Shown here piece after piece: positions 46,736-57,974 of a DNA stretch of 64,000 bases; position 1 is the first letter of the stretch, and each line of letters begins with the position of its first letter. The stretch comes from Phlebotomus papatasi (taxonomy: Eukaryota > Arthropoda > Insecta > Diptera > Psychodidae). The translations under genes were made by a program, and so were the position numbers. Below the pieces are notes generated by a model. It searched no databases. It was not told the origin of the DNA and saw nothing but the letters and a program-made list of their open reading frames with translations. The stretch spans positions 40,486,001 through 40,550,000 of the forward strand of contig NC_077222.1 of NCBI RefSeq assembly GCF_024763615.1. The letters are read 5' to 3'.

Positions 46736-46989
46736 CACTAAGAGAAATCCGAAAAAGGCAATATAACATTCCGGAAATGTTAATGTTACTCTGCAGTATT
46801 GATCCAAAATCGGTGTAAATATTACCCTTTGTAGGTGTATTATGGGTTAAAGTTACCCTTTTTTATGTTGATTTTACCCAAAAAAAGGTGTAAAAATAGC
46901 ATTTAAAAATATTGATATATTTTTACACCCGAAAAGTGTTAAAGTTATGACGAAAAAAATTTAATCGTAGCCTCTTCTTTTTCTCAGTG
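46736..46989. mobile_element. 254-bp TA-flanked MITE, CACTRAGA family, copy 1
   Basis: It begins CACTAAGAGAAATCCGAAAA and ends CTTCTTTTTCTCAGTG, with TA on both sides. The interior has AATCGGTGTAAATATTACC and GGGTTAAAGTTACCC, shared with the inverted copy at 49031-49501. Confidence 0.8.
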
Positions 46990-46991
46990 TA

Positions 46992-49030
46992 CATAACAAC
47001 TATTCCAAATAGATAGAGGAAAAACTTTATATAAAGAGTAATCAGTCAAAATAATCAGTAGTTGTCCTTTAAATATATAGCTTCAGCGGCTTCAAGGATA
47101 TTCGAATACGTATTCAATAAATATTAAATTGATCACTGATGATCGAATGAACTACAATATTACAATCACTGCGATTATGTTAAAATAACAGCTGGTAACA
47201 TCTCAACAATGACAAAATTGCAACAGAAAAATTAGCTTATAATTGTGCTCAAAAAGTGATATGAATTGAGGAGAAACTCCCTTCAGCATTTAAATACAAT
47301 AATCTTTTGTGCACCTGAAAAGGTCATAAAAATGACAAAGTATAATTTTTAATTCATATTCTCCCTCCTCCAAACCAATCATTCCCCATTTAATCGCACT
47401 TTGTAACGGAGCTTTCATAAAATCACAGACGTTGAAGCAAATGCGTGTAATTGGATTCCTGGCAAGAGCTAAAAATCCACAAGACATGTGCCCTTGTCCT
47501 CAATCTCTGTGGGTGAAATTGAGACAATTCATCTCTCGGGTCTGTGATTGCTGAAAATGAGATTCATAGACAATATCTCTTGTGTCTGGGTATGAAAGAA
47601 AATCCACAATAAGGCGTCTCAATATGCTCGGGCGGTTGAATTTTAAACATCTTCTTCGCCGGAGTCCAGCAGTGGGTGAGAAAGGGTGCGGGCGAATGGA
47701 GGGTGAGACACGATAGTTGATGGCGATTAAAGTCACACAATTCACTCACTGCGGTCATCCCACGCCAGATGAAACTTGAGCCACTTCATCAGATCAGCCA
47801 CGATATAATTTATTCGATACAAATACACAGGCGAGGTTCTTTCAGATTGGGATGGAGATCTCCACGTTCCTGCCATAAATCTTCCCTCATTAGATCATCT
47901 TGCTGTTGGTGCTGGATGGCCAAGTGCCAGAAGGATTGCATTCCTGGCATTCCATTTCTTTTGTCATATGATACAATACACCATGAAAATTTATATTCTT
48001 GTCGTCGTTTGCACAATGTCTTTTATTTTCACCTCCCCAATCCACTTGGTGGAGGGTTTTACTTTTCTGCCACGCGATATGACTTCCCATCCTCAACACC
48101 AAGTCACATCCCTGCTCCGGAAAGAGTGCGTGACACTAGCTCCAGGGTGAAAGATCTTCCCTCGGGAGTTCGAATGGAAACAGCAAAAACAAGATAACTT
48201 TTTTTTGCTTTAGTCCCCGGCAGTTCAATCCAATTAAAAACACGTCCCATCTTATCGGACAAGTCGAGGGAGAATTCGTTTTATTTTTAACTTTCACAGC
48301 TAAGTTCAAATCAACACCTAGATAACACCCTCCCGAGGCGTTGCTCTCATTTCCGCGTGTCTTACTAGCATAAAAAAAACACCATCAACAATCATGTCCC
48401 TATCTACCCCTTCGTCTCACATATATCTTCCATCCAACGTACCAACCCACCTTAGGATTTTCTTCAATAAAAACATCAAACCAGCAGCGTCTTAATCTTA
48501 AAAGAATACTAAACAGTATTTTAAACACTGAAAAAGCCAGAATATATTTATTTTTTTAAAGTAAGAATTTTCTTTAACAGTTCAACGAATTTTAATGAAT
48601 TCAATACAATTTAATGCTTGTAGTAAAATCGACTACATTTAGTATTTAAAAGAGCATTCCTGCAAGGAGTCAATAATTTTTTTTCTTTTAAAAAAATTAT
48701 TTTCTAACCTAGAATTAAAACTCTCCCGAGGTACCCCGGGGGTAGCCTACATAAGGGGGCATCACTGCCTTAAGCCCAATATGGCTCGCAAGAGCCGTTA
48801 CTAGAGGCTGTGAAAACAGCCGAGAGTCAGTTCAAACAGAGGACGAAATCCCCGGAATTTTTTGAAGATATAACCTACCAGAGCAAGGGAATAGTCTGAC
48901 CAGATTCGGACTACCCTCTTCCTGTAGTTTCGGCTTTTCAGATGTTTGGAGTCGATTCACACTGATTAAAATTTAATCTATTTTACTGCTTTTTCGTTTT
49001 TTTAGTTATAAAGATTTGTATGGCGCTATT
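46992..49030. other. Intergenic; balanced island ~47340-48420, GC-rich patch 48716-48960
   Basis: The island has overlapping frames on both strands up to 142 aa (47769-48197, +), none recognisable. 48716-48960 is an isolated GC-richer patch with short palindromes (GGTACC, CCCCGGGGG, GGCTCGCAAGAGCC), possibly a retroelement fragment of unknown type. Confidence 0.4.
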
Positions 49031-49501
49031 CACTGAGAAAAAAGAGGTTGCGATTAAATTTTTTTCGTCATTACTTTAACACCTTTTGGGTGTAAAAATA
49101 TAGGGGAATGTTGGCATGGTTCGCACAGAGTGAACCTTCAAACAACGCAAATTTTCTCATTGTTTGCAAAGAACTAGTTTGTCAAATCTTAGCTATAAGA
49201 TAGATCATCATTAAGCTCATGAAACGAGATGAGAATTGGCGGCTCAGCTCTTTGCAAACAAAGAGAGAATTTGCATCGTTTGAAGGTTCACTCTGTGCGA
49301 ACCATGCCTACATTCCTACTATCAAAATTTTTTTATGTTAATTTTGCACCTTTTAAGGCTAAAATAAATATGAAATAAGGGTAACTTTAACCCATAATAC
49401 ACCTAAAAAAGGTAATATTTACACCGATTTCGGATCAATACTGCAAGGTAAAATTAATATTTATGGAATGTTATTTTAACTTTTTCGGATTTCTCTCAAT
49501 G
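49031..49501. mobile_element. MITE of the CACTRAGA family, copy 2, split by another MITE
   Basis: It begins CACTGAGAAAAAAGAGG and ends ..CGGATTTCTCTCAATG, the inverse arrangement of copy 1. A 214-bp GGCATGGTTC element sits inside at 49103-49316. Removing that insertion leaves ~255 bases, the length of copy 1. Confidence 0.75.
49103..49316. mobile_element. 214-bp MITE, GGCATGGTTC family, copy 2, nested
   Basis: It begins GGGGAATGTTGGCATGGTTC and ends GAACCATGCCTACATTCC, flanked by TA. It is nested inside the element at 49031-49501, so it is the younger insertion. Confidence 0.85.
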
Positions 49502-49860
49502 TTCCAATAAAAAATGAACATTTTTTTCTAATGACTTTATGTCCTCAAGTGTTTCTACACATAATCGATTTTGCTTCGTATTGGTTCCTGTCATGACTGT
49601 TTGGCGGTATAGTGGGGACTGCCAAAAACACTTCAAACAAAAACTATCGAAAAGAAAAATTAATAATTCAGAAGCACCTGAGAACAGTAAAATGATTTTC
49701 TTTTAAAAAACGTGTTTATTTTTCATTGAAATAGCACTATTTCTTCTCTGTTTCACACCTGCACCTGTGCAAAAACTATTTTGAAACAGTAAATCTATCT
49801 AAAAATAATTTTGTCACTTATATTATATTTCCTGAAAAAAATTAATTCTCTTCGTAAGTA

Positions 49861-50927
49861 GGGGAAATGCTCATAATTTTGTCCAGTTTCTTATTTTGGA
49901 CACTTTGAGGATAACATTGAACACTAAAAATAAATTGATTAAAATGATGGATTTTTATTCCAATATTTGATGAATAATGAATTCTATCTAAATATTTGTT
50001 CTTTTTGGAAGATTTTAACACTAAATACGTTAAATTTTGAATATGATTTGAGTTAAAATTGCTTTGTTGAAAATTCAGTGTGAGCAATTGCTTACGAGAA
50101 ATATGACAGAACTTCGTGGCTTACTTCAGTCTTATTTAGTTTTGGTGAAGTACTAACAAAGTTTGTTCGCTGTTTTTGAGTGATATTATTGAATATTCAT
50201 TGAATATTGTGTTGATTCACGGTACTGATGATTTGTACATTTGACCTGAAGTGAGATTTGCCTTGTGAATTATATTTTTCGTGTGAAAAATGGGAAATTT
50301 TTTAAGACATTCACCAGTGAGGTGATGATTCTTATTTTGGACAGGTGTTTTTCTCACGAAATTTCGTGAAGTTTTAGCTTTTGTGATGACTAGGTTGGAC
50401 AAATGCCTGGAGAAACAAAGGAGCATAATCTCTACGAAAGAGATGTAGCGAGAAATGCCTTGAAAGGCTCCCGGAAAGGTCAGGGAATGAGCGAATCCGC
50501 ACGTACTTGGAGTATCGAAGTCAACTCACTTTAATGAATGATATGGAAAGTTTCCGGGCTTCTGTGACATTCTACGTTTCCCTTACATGAACAGGAAGAG
50601 GACTTGGTAAGATTGGTTCATCAAATGAAGAACAATGGGCATCCTATTGAGGCGGATTAGCTGTCCAAATTTACAGACAAGTTGTAAAAATTAATAACCA
50701 AGTTGTCCAAAATAAGAGTGAAATTCACCTCTACATATCAATTCATTTTTAAACGTATTAAAACTAATTTTAATAAAAATAAAACGATAAATAGCTTGCT
50801 AAGTTTCTAAACAACCATTCTGAAAAGAGAGTAACAAGAAATGTCAATTAGTATAGAAAATATCGCACTTCAAACTTGGAACTTCGATGCTTATAAGCAG
50901 ACTGTCCAAAATTACAAGCACTTCCCC
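49861..50927. mobile_element. 1067-bp TA-flanked pogo-like element, copy 1
   Basis: It begins GGGGAAATGCTCATAATTTT, then GTCC, and ends ACTGTCCAAAATTACAAGC, then ACTTCCCC, with TA on both sides. A near-identical copy lies inverted at ~53409-54473. The motif GTCCAAAAT(A/T) is repeated several times near both ends. A broken transposase N-terminus is inside (50403-50660). Confidence 0.85.
50403..50660 (+). pseudogene. Pogo/Tigger-like transposase N-terminus, broken (copy 1)
   Basis: An ATG at 50403 opens a 43-residue frame beginning MPGETKEHNLYERDVARN, followed by ALKGSRKGQGMSESAR, and closing at TAA 50532-50534. The pattern Y...D...AL...+.G.S...AR resembles the psq-type helix-turn-helix of pogo-like transposases. 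After an interval with stops, a second block from 50568 reads HSTFPLHEQ, then EEDLVRLVHQMKNNGHPIE, stopping at 50658-50660. This resembles the start of the CENP-B-type second HTH (..F..E.E..LV..(I/V)..(M/L)...G.P(I/L)). The catalytic domain is absent. The same stop after the first block is in both genomic copies, so it predates their spread. Confidence 0.6.
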
Positions 50928-50929
50928 TA

Positions 50930-52987
50930 TATGAAAATTTCAAAATCAAAAAAAATCTAGCTGATCATATATAATTTCTAAAAACCAAGGTGGTTTATAC
51001 ATAGCTTTAAAAAATCAAATATTTCTTTACAAAGCACTCCAGGCGATGTAACTTAGATAATTTGAACTCTCTAACTAGAAGAATTAAAGTAAAAGCTTGG
51101 TCTTATTTTCATGCCGTAACCTTTTCAATATCCTCTTTAAATTCTATTTTTAACATTCTATTATCCCGAATTTAAAGTTCTGATTACCGTTCCGTAAAAG
51201 GGGCGTGACCTAAAATGAAACATACAATGAATTTATTTAAAAGATTAAATTCTTTTTAATTAAAAAAACATAGATTAGAAGGATACTGATTTCACGAAAC
51301 TTTTCAAACAAGTTTAAACTTTTCAACAATATTTTTAATACTAAAAACAACATAATTTCTTCTTAAATAAAACATGAAATAGGTAAATTAAACTTTAAGT
51401 TTCTAAGGAGATGAAAGCAAACAACTTCTGGCGCAGCTTCATCTGAAGGCGTAAAATATCCATATGCAAAACCAAGGGAGCTAAATTGTATTTCTATCCA
51501 TTTTAAACACCATTCCTCCTCCCCCCTCCCATTAATGTCCTGTAAATTCTCAATGAAGGTGTGAAAGTCGAAATAGGGGAAATTGAGAAATCATTTCCAT
51601 TAAAATTGTCTCAAACGTGTGACACGTTGATGAGTCCATCGTGAAGCATCTTCTGTAATATAGAATGGTTGAGCACATATTTGCAAGAGGTGGAGAGTAA
51701 AATGAGGAGGAAATTAGCATGGGGGGAGACTGTATAAATATTCATTTATAGTGGCACCAACCCACTTAATATCCTGTGCAGCAGCAGTTCTCGAAACGAT
51801 TCGAATTATGGGTGCCTTTCGCTCATCGGAGAGTGGCGAGTGTGAGGCCCAAGTACTCACCAAAGGTGCTTATTTCGTGCTCTTTATATTCCCATGGCAC
51901 AGAAAACACCCGAGAAGGCGGTTCTAGGTGATTGGGGGGTTGTTGTTGTTGCACAACATATATAATACAATGTTGTACATAAGGTGGTGCCTTTTTTTTA
52001 ATCGACGTCTATCAGCATATTGAGGAAAAGTCTGCATGGTGTGAGCACCTGAGAAACCATTTGCCGTGTATGAGCCTAAAGCACAACACCAATGGAGCTC
52101 TCTCCTCCCCAGAAATTTTCTTCCTGGGACTCTAATGAAGTCACGACACGCCATGGAAGGAGTCTATTTATATACCCAAAACATTGGGTGTTTTCTGGGT
52201 GACCACAGCATTGGGTTGAGGGGAAATACGTTAGGGATGGAAATCCACTATATGAGAATCATTCTGGGAAGAGACTCACGCAAATAGACTCACCTTCCTT
52301 CTTTAATTGTAAAATATTGCTGGCAATTATTGACGGCTCTACGCGATTCCAGCTCTGAAGGGATTCCTGTCTCATTACTTCATACAATTCCATCCAAATT
52401 TCCACTAGAATACCAAACGAGATTTGTTTTTTTTTCTTCCTGCAGCATTAGTTTTTTGATATGGAATGCCTGAGACGCGTTTTTAGATTGAGGATGAATA
52501 AAAAGGTGTTGGAGAATCCCAGGAGAAAAATACCTTTCTGGACATGGTGAAGCATTCCAGATATTGTGATCTCTTGCTACCTTCTACCATGAATTTTTTC
52601 GTGGAATAAGAATATACAATGCCAAGAGATATTGAAAATAGTGAGAAACCACAATAGACTTTTTTTTACAGAATTCTGTGATGAGATGTAGGTCTCTGGG
52701 ATCCTTCTAACTCACACCATCATCCCAGTTTGATAGATTGCGACGAGATATTTCTCTCTCGGTTTTTGATAATTCCAAGGAAAATCAGATGTTCTCAAAC
52801 CATATTTCTTAGATTTACAAGAAATTTACCATTAGGTAAATTTCTTGTATTAGGTAAAAAAAAAAGTATACCCTATCAAACTTCAAAAAATTTGAATCAG
52901 CCTTTAAAGAATTAATTCTAAAAGAATCTTTCATATTAATATGCGAATTTTCCTTCAAAATTTTATGTAAAAAAAAACCTCACTGTA
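50930..52987. other. Intergenic; balanced island ~51440-52740
   Basis: This is a long repeat-free balanced block bounded by AT-rich DNA, with only short, overlapping, unrecognised frames. A short hairpin (AGATTTACAAGAAATTTACC.. against GGTAAATTTCTTG) lies at 52812-52850. Confidence 0.4.
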
Positions 52988-53223
52988 ATGTGTTGGACAC
53001 ACTTACGACTTAAACCGAGAGACGACTTATCGTAATTATATAATCAAAATAATGATTAGATTTACATTACAAGCAGTTTCTGACTAAGCTATCTCTCGCC
53101 TTAACCCGAGAACCGGCTTAGTTAGTGAAAAACTGATGGGAGTTTAGTCTAATAATTATTTTCATTATAATTACGTTAAGCCGTATCTTGGTTTACTTTA
53201 AGTCGTAAGTCTACCCAGCACAT
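52988..53223. mobile_element. 236-bp MITE, GCCGAGAG family, copy 2
   Basis: The left arm ATGTGTTGGACACACTTACG, then ACTTAAACCGAGAG, pairs with the right arm (AAGTCGTAAGTCTACCCAGC, then ACAT). ATTATATAATCAAAATAAT and its inverse extend the hairpin inward. The middle adds an inner CCGAGAACCGGCTTAG segment not present in the 134-bp copy at 360. Confidence 0.65.
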
Positions 53224-53408
53224 AGCCAAACAAAACTATTATAATTATGTACCTTTACTTCTAAACTGATCACGATGACGTTTTCAATTTTTAAATCTTA
53301 AAAAAAAAATTACTAATGTTGTAAAAAGCATTATTTTATCAAACTGTGAAAAACATCGAAAATTAAAAACTTAAAAGGTAAGAGGGAAGTATAGCTTAGC
53401 GTAGCGTA

Positions 53409-54473
53409 ACGGCTCATAATTTTGGACAGTCTGCTTATAAGCATCGATGTTCCATGTTTGAAGTGCAATATTTTCAATACTAATTGACTTTTTTTGTTAC
53501 TCTCTTTTCAAAAGGGTTTTTTAGAAACTTGGCAAGGGTTTATTGTCTTTGTTTTTACTAAAATTAGTTTTAATACGTTTAAAAATGAATTGATATGTAG
53601 AGGTGAATTTGACTCGAATTTGGACAACTTGGTTATTAATTTGGACAGCTTGGCTGTTAATTTGGACAGCTAATCCGCCTCAACAGGATGCCCATTGGTC
53701 TTCACTTCATGAACCAGTCTTACCAAGTCCTCTTCCTGTTCATGTAAGGGAAACGTAGAATGTCACAAGAAGCCCAGAAACTTTCCATATCATTCATTAA
53801 AGTGAGTTGACTTCGGTACTCCAAGTACGCGCGGATTCGCTCATTCCCTGACCTTTTCGGGAGCCTTTCAAGGCTTTTCTCGCTACATCTCGTTCGTAGA
53901 GATGATGCTCCTTTGTTTCTCCAGGCATTTGTCCAACCTAGTCATCACAAAAGCTAAAATTTCACGAAAATTTCGTGAGAAAAACACCTGTCCAAAATAA
54001 GGATTATTACCTCACTACTGGTGAACCTCTTAGAAGATTGCCCATTTTTCACACGAAAAATCTAATTCACAAGGGAAATCTCACTTCAGGTCAAATGTAC
54101 AAATCACCATTAATGTGAATCAACACAATATTCAATGAATATTTAATAATATCACTTAAAAAAGGCGAAGAAACATTGTTAGTACTTCATCACAGCTAAT
54201 TAGGCCAGAAGTAAGCACGAAGTTCTGTCATATTTTTCGTAAGCAATTGCTCACACTGAATTTTCAACAAAGCAATTTCAACTCAAATCATATTCAAAAT
54301 TTAACGTATTCAGTGTCAAAATCTTCCAAAAAGAACAAATATTTAGATAGAATTCATTATTCATCAAATATTCGAATAAAAACCCATGATTTTAATCAAT
54401 TTATTTTTAGTGTCCAATTTTATCCTCAAAGTGTCCAAAATAAGAAACTGGACAAAATTATGAGCCTTTCCCC
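53409..54473. mobile_element. ~1065-bp pogo-like element, copy 2 (inverted)
   Basis: It matches 49861-50927 end to end in the opposite orientation. The right end ..TGAGCCTTTCCCC is followed by TA; the left end is worn (GGCTCATAATTTTGGACAG, the outer GGGGAA lost or changed). Confidence 0.8.
53670..53928 (-). pseudogene. Pogo/Tigger-like transposase N-terminus, broken (copy 2)
   Basis: The same two blocks as in the copy at 50403-50660. The ATG at 53926-53928 opens a 43-residue frame ending in the same TAA (53797-53799), with a few amino-acid differences (for example N to H and N to K). The second block runs from 53762 to the stop at 53670, with VHEVKTNGHPVE where copy 1 has VHQMKNNGHPIE. The shared stops show the two descend from an already inactive element. 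Confidence 0.6.
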
Positions 54474-54547
54474 TACTTGATTTAGTAAAAATACTTTGAC
54501 TATAATGTGCTTCATCATAATAAATACACTGAAGAAATCTCACCTTA

Positions 54548-55100
54548 GGGGAGACTGGGGCAAAAAGTCACAAATTGAAAATTTTAAAATTCAATACCTT
54601 CCCAGATAAATAAGATAGCGGCTTAAATTTTTTTCCATAGAGAGCCTCCATAGATCTTCTTCAATGTCGTAAATTTGTTAAAATTTGAACAAGGAATTTA
54701 GAAAATAAAAAATATCGAAATTTTTAGCCCTATTTTTGAAATATTTTCCATGCAGAAGATATCAATTATTATCTAATTATTTTATATTTGATGCACTATT
54801 GGTGAATATTTCCCAAATTATCTGGATATTCTTTGAATATAAATCCGCTAACTATTTTAGAATTTTAAAAAGGGTCTGTTACTATTTGCCCCAGCATTTT
54901 TGAGAATGATCACAAAATTACCTTTTAGAAAACAGCTCGATAAAATATATTTCCTTACAAAATAGAAGAAAATGACTTCTACAGAGTTGTAGAGCGGTAA
55001 ATTTCCTAAAAAACTGTGCTGATTAGAAATTTTGGAGGTGTTCGGGTAGCTTGTAAAAAAATAAAATATCCGTTTTGTGACTTTTTGCCTCAGTGACCCC
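54548..55100. mobile_element. 553-bp TA-flanked MITE, GGGGCAAAAAGTCAC family, copy 1
   Basis: The left end is GGGGAGACTGGGGCAAAAAG. The right end is GTGACTTTTTGCCTCAGTGA, then CCCC, each next to TA. An internal GGGTCTGTTACTATTTGCCCC repeats the end motif. A longer inverted relative lies at 60032-61592. Confidence 0.85.
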
Positions 55101-55102
55101 TA

Positions 55103-56867
55103 CTGTTTAGTATTGCATAAAAATAAATTTAAAATTAATAAAAAGTTTTGAATTAATTTAATAAAATTTCTAACTTCAAAATCATAGCTTGGCAGGTCAA
55201 AGTTTAGGAAACACAATACTTCTCAATCATCTGTTTCCTTAAAAAGATTCAGCAAAAAATATTTTGATCTTTGACCAGCTCAAAACTTCGCGCAGTGACT
55301 TTGTTTTATTGTGAAAGAATAAATTGACTTCATATGGTTTGGTCGTTTTTTTGTTCATCTTCATTAACCCGCAAGGAAGATGATGCGACGGTGAAAAAAT
55401 TAAAATTTAATTTTTATTGAGACACCAAAAAAGAATAATTCTCTCGATTAATAATTTATAACATTTCTGTCCTCGGGTCGTTCCACTGATATTTTGTCTG
55501 ATGTTGTGCTGAAACCCACGCACAGTTTTCCTTGAGACTATTGTGACACCGTGAAAGGTGAGAGGTTAGCATAAGAAGCTAAAATAGGACACCACCTTCA
55601 CTAAATCATATCCAGTCCATAAATTCAGGTTGGGTATGGACTGCAGGCGACAAATTAAGAGTTTGGGCAGGGGATGACTTTGCATGGGAATTTGCTCATT
55701 TCTCACCGTGTGAGTGTTGAAATGTTAGACAAGTTAATTGGGACATCTGTCAAAGATGTATCCCAAAAAGAAGGGGTGATAGAACCTCGTTGATCAAATC
55801 ATCAAGAGCGTGTGTGAGGAAGAAATGTCCATTAGAATGATAAACAGCTTTGCTGACGATTGAGAAGTCCATCAGCAATCAATTATTGAGCACGCAGATA
55901 AGAATTCCATGATGATCCTCCGGTGAGATGATTGGTAGCTTCCAATTAGAGGAAAATCTCGCGGTGCCATAAAGGAATTATTGATGGTGTTCAAAACCCA
56001 GGAGGATATGTCTTCCGCAGTTGCAATTTGGTCGTGGAAAACACCACAACGCATAAGTCAAATTGGATGACACAAGAATTATCATCAAGTGTCTGTTGTA
56101 GATCAAATAGACCCCCCTCGATAGGGAATATCTTGTGTGTAATAGTGGACCCATAGGTGGAGAGCAAAAAGAGCAAACCAATATTGATTGGGACAATCTT
56201 CCAATGATGAGACCCTTTATTGAGCCGCCGTCGCCGCCACATAAAACCTCCCGCTCGAAGAGATCCATGGCGTTAAGTTGCCATAAATAGCCATCACAGG
56301 GGCACCGACTAATTACCAGTGTGCCACATAAATAAGCTACCCCGCACCAATCATCGTTGCGATGGGAAGCCATCCTCTGACCAATTGAACACGCGCTCTG
56401 GCCAAAATTGCAAATTAAACTGCGCCGACATGAAGGAAACCATCGCGTCTTACCACAAGATCACGAGGGGGAAAACTTCAGAGTATGATTATCGAATCAG
56501 CCCCGGAGCTGCTGCAGGAGCCATCCGGACTCCTCACTAGCTTCGCAGAAGCATCAGAAGCAACATCAGAAACATCCTTTGAAAAGAGTTGAGATAGGTA
56601 TAGATTATAGATAATAAAGCCTTCACAAGCTACGCAGATGAACCACTAAAGGGGTGCTAGTTTCGATTCTCATATCGATCACACATAAAATTCTTTTTAA
56701 AAGAAAAACCACTTTAAAAAATAATTTTTTTGTAAACAAAGCGAATGCACAATGCTAAGCCATAAAAATAAATAATACAAGCTAAATTGACCTCATGACC
56801 GAAAAGGTGATTAGCTAAAATCTATGTTTTATATAAGAAAAATTTGGGCAATAAATAATAATCATGG
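55103..56867. other. Intergenic; balanced island ~55480-56600
   Basis: The block is repeat-free with overlapping unrecognised frames on both strands (up to 131 aa). 56475-56600 contains GC-richer GCTGCTGCAGGAGCC and GAAGCATCAGAAGCAAC motifs without a clear identity. Confidence 0.4.
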
Positions 56868-57053
56868 GGTAATTGTAAACACTGATTTTTATTTCTCAAC
56901 TACTTGGACTTAGGTCGACCATTTCTTCAGTGGACAAGGATCCCTATTGTATCTATAAATTCTTATAGGTTTTGTCCTCTGGAACCCAATATTTAATTTA
57001 AAAAATCGCAGTGTTTACAACTACCCCATATGTACTACTTTACTCCAGTTCCA
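56868..57053. mobile_element. Degenerate MITE, GGGGCACCACCAAAC family, copy 3
   Basis: The interior matches copies 1 and 4 (CTCAACTACTTGGACTTAGG; TTTCTTCAGTGGACAAGG; GTTTTGTCCTCTGGAA). The ends are eroded, with only CATGGGGTAATTGTAAAC on the left and CAACTACCCCATATG..CTCCAGTTCC on the right. Confidence 0.65.
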
Positions 57054-57755
57054 CTTTATAAAGTTTTCTAATGGCCTTTTCACATTCTAGGAGATTTTCG
57101 AAGAAATTAAGTATTTTTTAAGCAATTCTCTTAAAAATGTGCCATTTTAACAATATTTCTCATAATATGTAGAGGTCATAAGGGATAGCCAACACCACCT
57201 ACATTAATTTCCCACAAATCTCAAAATACCAAGACAGATTGTTGTAAAACAACACAGATAAGCGAACATGAATGTTAAAGAGAGGGCAGCATGCAGTAAA
57301 AATCTTTTATGTGCCATATAATACGGTCTAATTATTTTTTTACAATGCATTGACAAGCATGCTTTTAGTAGTGATTTTTTAACAATAATTGAAGCAATAT
57401 TTTTCCCAAAATTTCTTCCAAGAAGTTTATTTTCACAGGAGGATCTTACATTTGGATATGAACAGTCATGCAATCTGGCGAATTGGAAATTTTAAATGAT
57501 AATTTTTTCTGAAGACGGAGAATACAAAAATCTAAAAAATCGCTTCTATTCAGCTTTAAAAAGTTAAAGATTTAGCTTAATGCTTTAACTTATTTAGTGC
57601 AAAACTGTCCAATTACATAATTTCACGTACTTTTTCATCGAAAACTGCTAATAATCTAGCATTGCAATTAAGTATAAATATTAGAAATATATCCTTTTCA
57701 TCTTTATAAACATTTTCACTAAAATGAGTATAATACAAAATTATGGTGCACCTAT

Positions 57756-57972
57756 GGGGGAAACTGGAGCACCACCGAACATGGGGTAGTACCGAATACT
57801 GAATTTTATTTCTCAACTACTTGGACTATGAGGATCATTTCTTCAGTGGAAAAGCATCCCTGTAGTATCAATGAATTTATACAGATCTCGTCCTCTGAAG
57901 TCTAATATTTAATTAAAAATCCCAGTGTTCGGTGCTGTGCTACCCCGTGTTCGGTGGTGCCCCAGTTTCCTC
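57756..57972. mobile_element. 217-bp MITE, GGGGCACCACCAAAC family, copy 4
   Basis: The left end is GGGGGAAACTGGAGCACCAC and the right end GGTGGTGCCCCAGTTTCCTC. It is in the same orientation as copy 1 (28770) and has the family's interior motifs. Confidence 0.8.
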
Positions 57973-57974
57973 TA

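Noticed and set aside
47769..48197. 142-aa plus-strand frame with competing minus-strand frames
   Set aside because: Frames on both strands overlap the same bases and none resembles a known protein.
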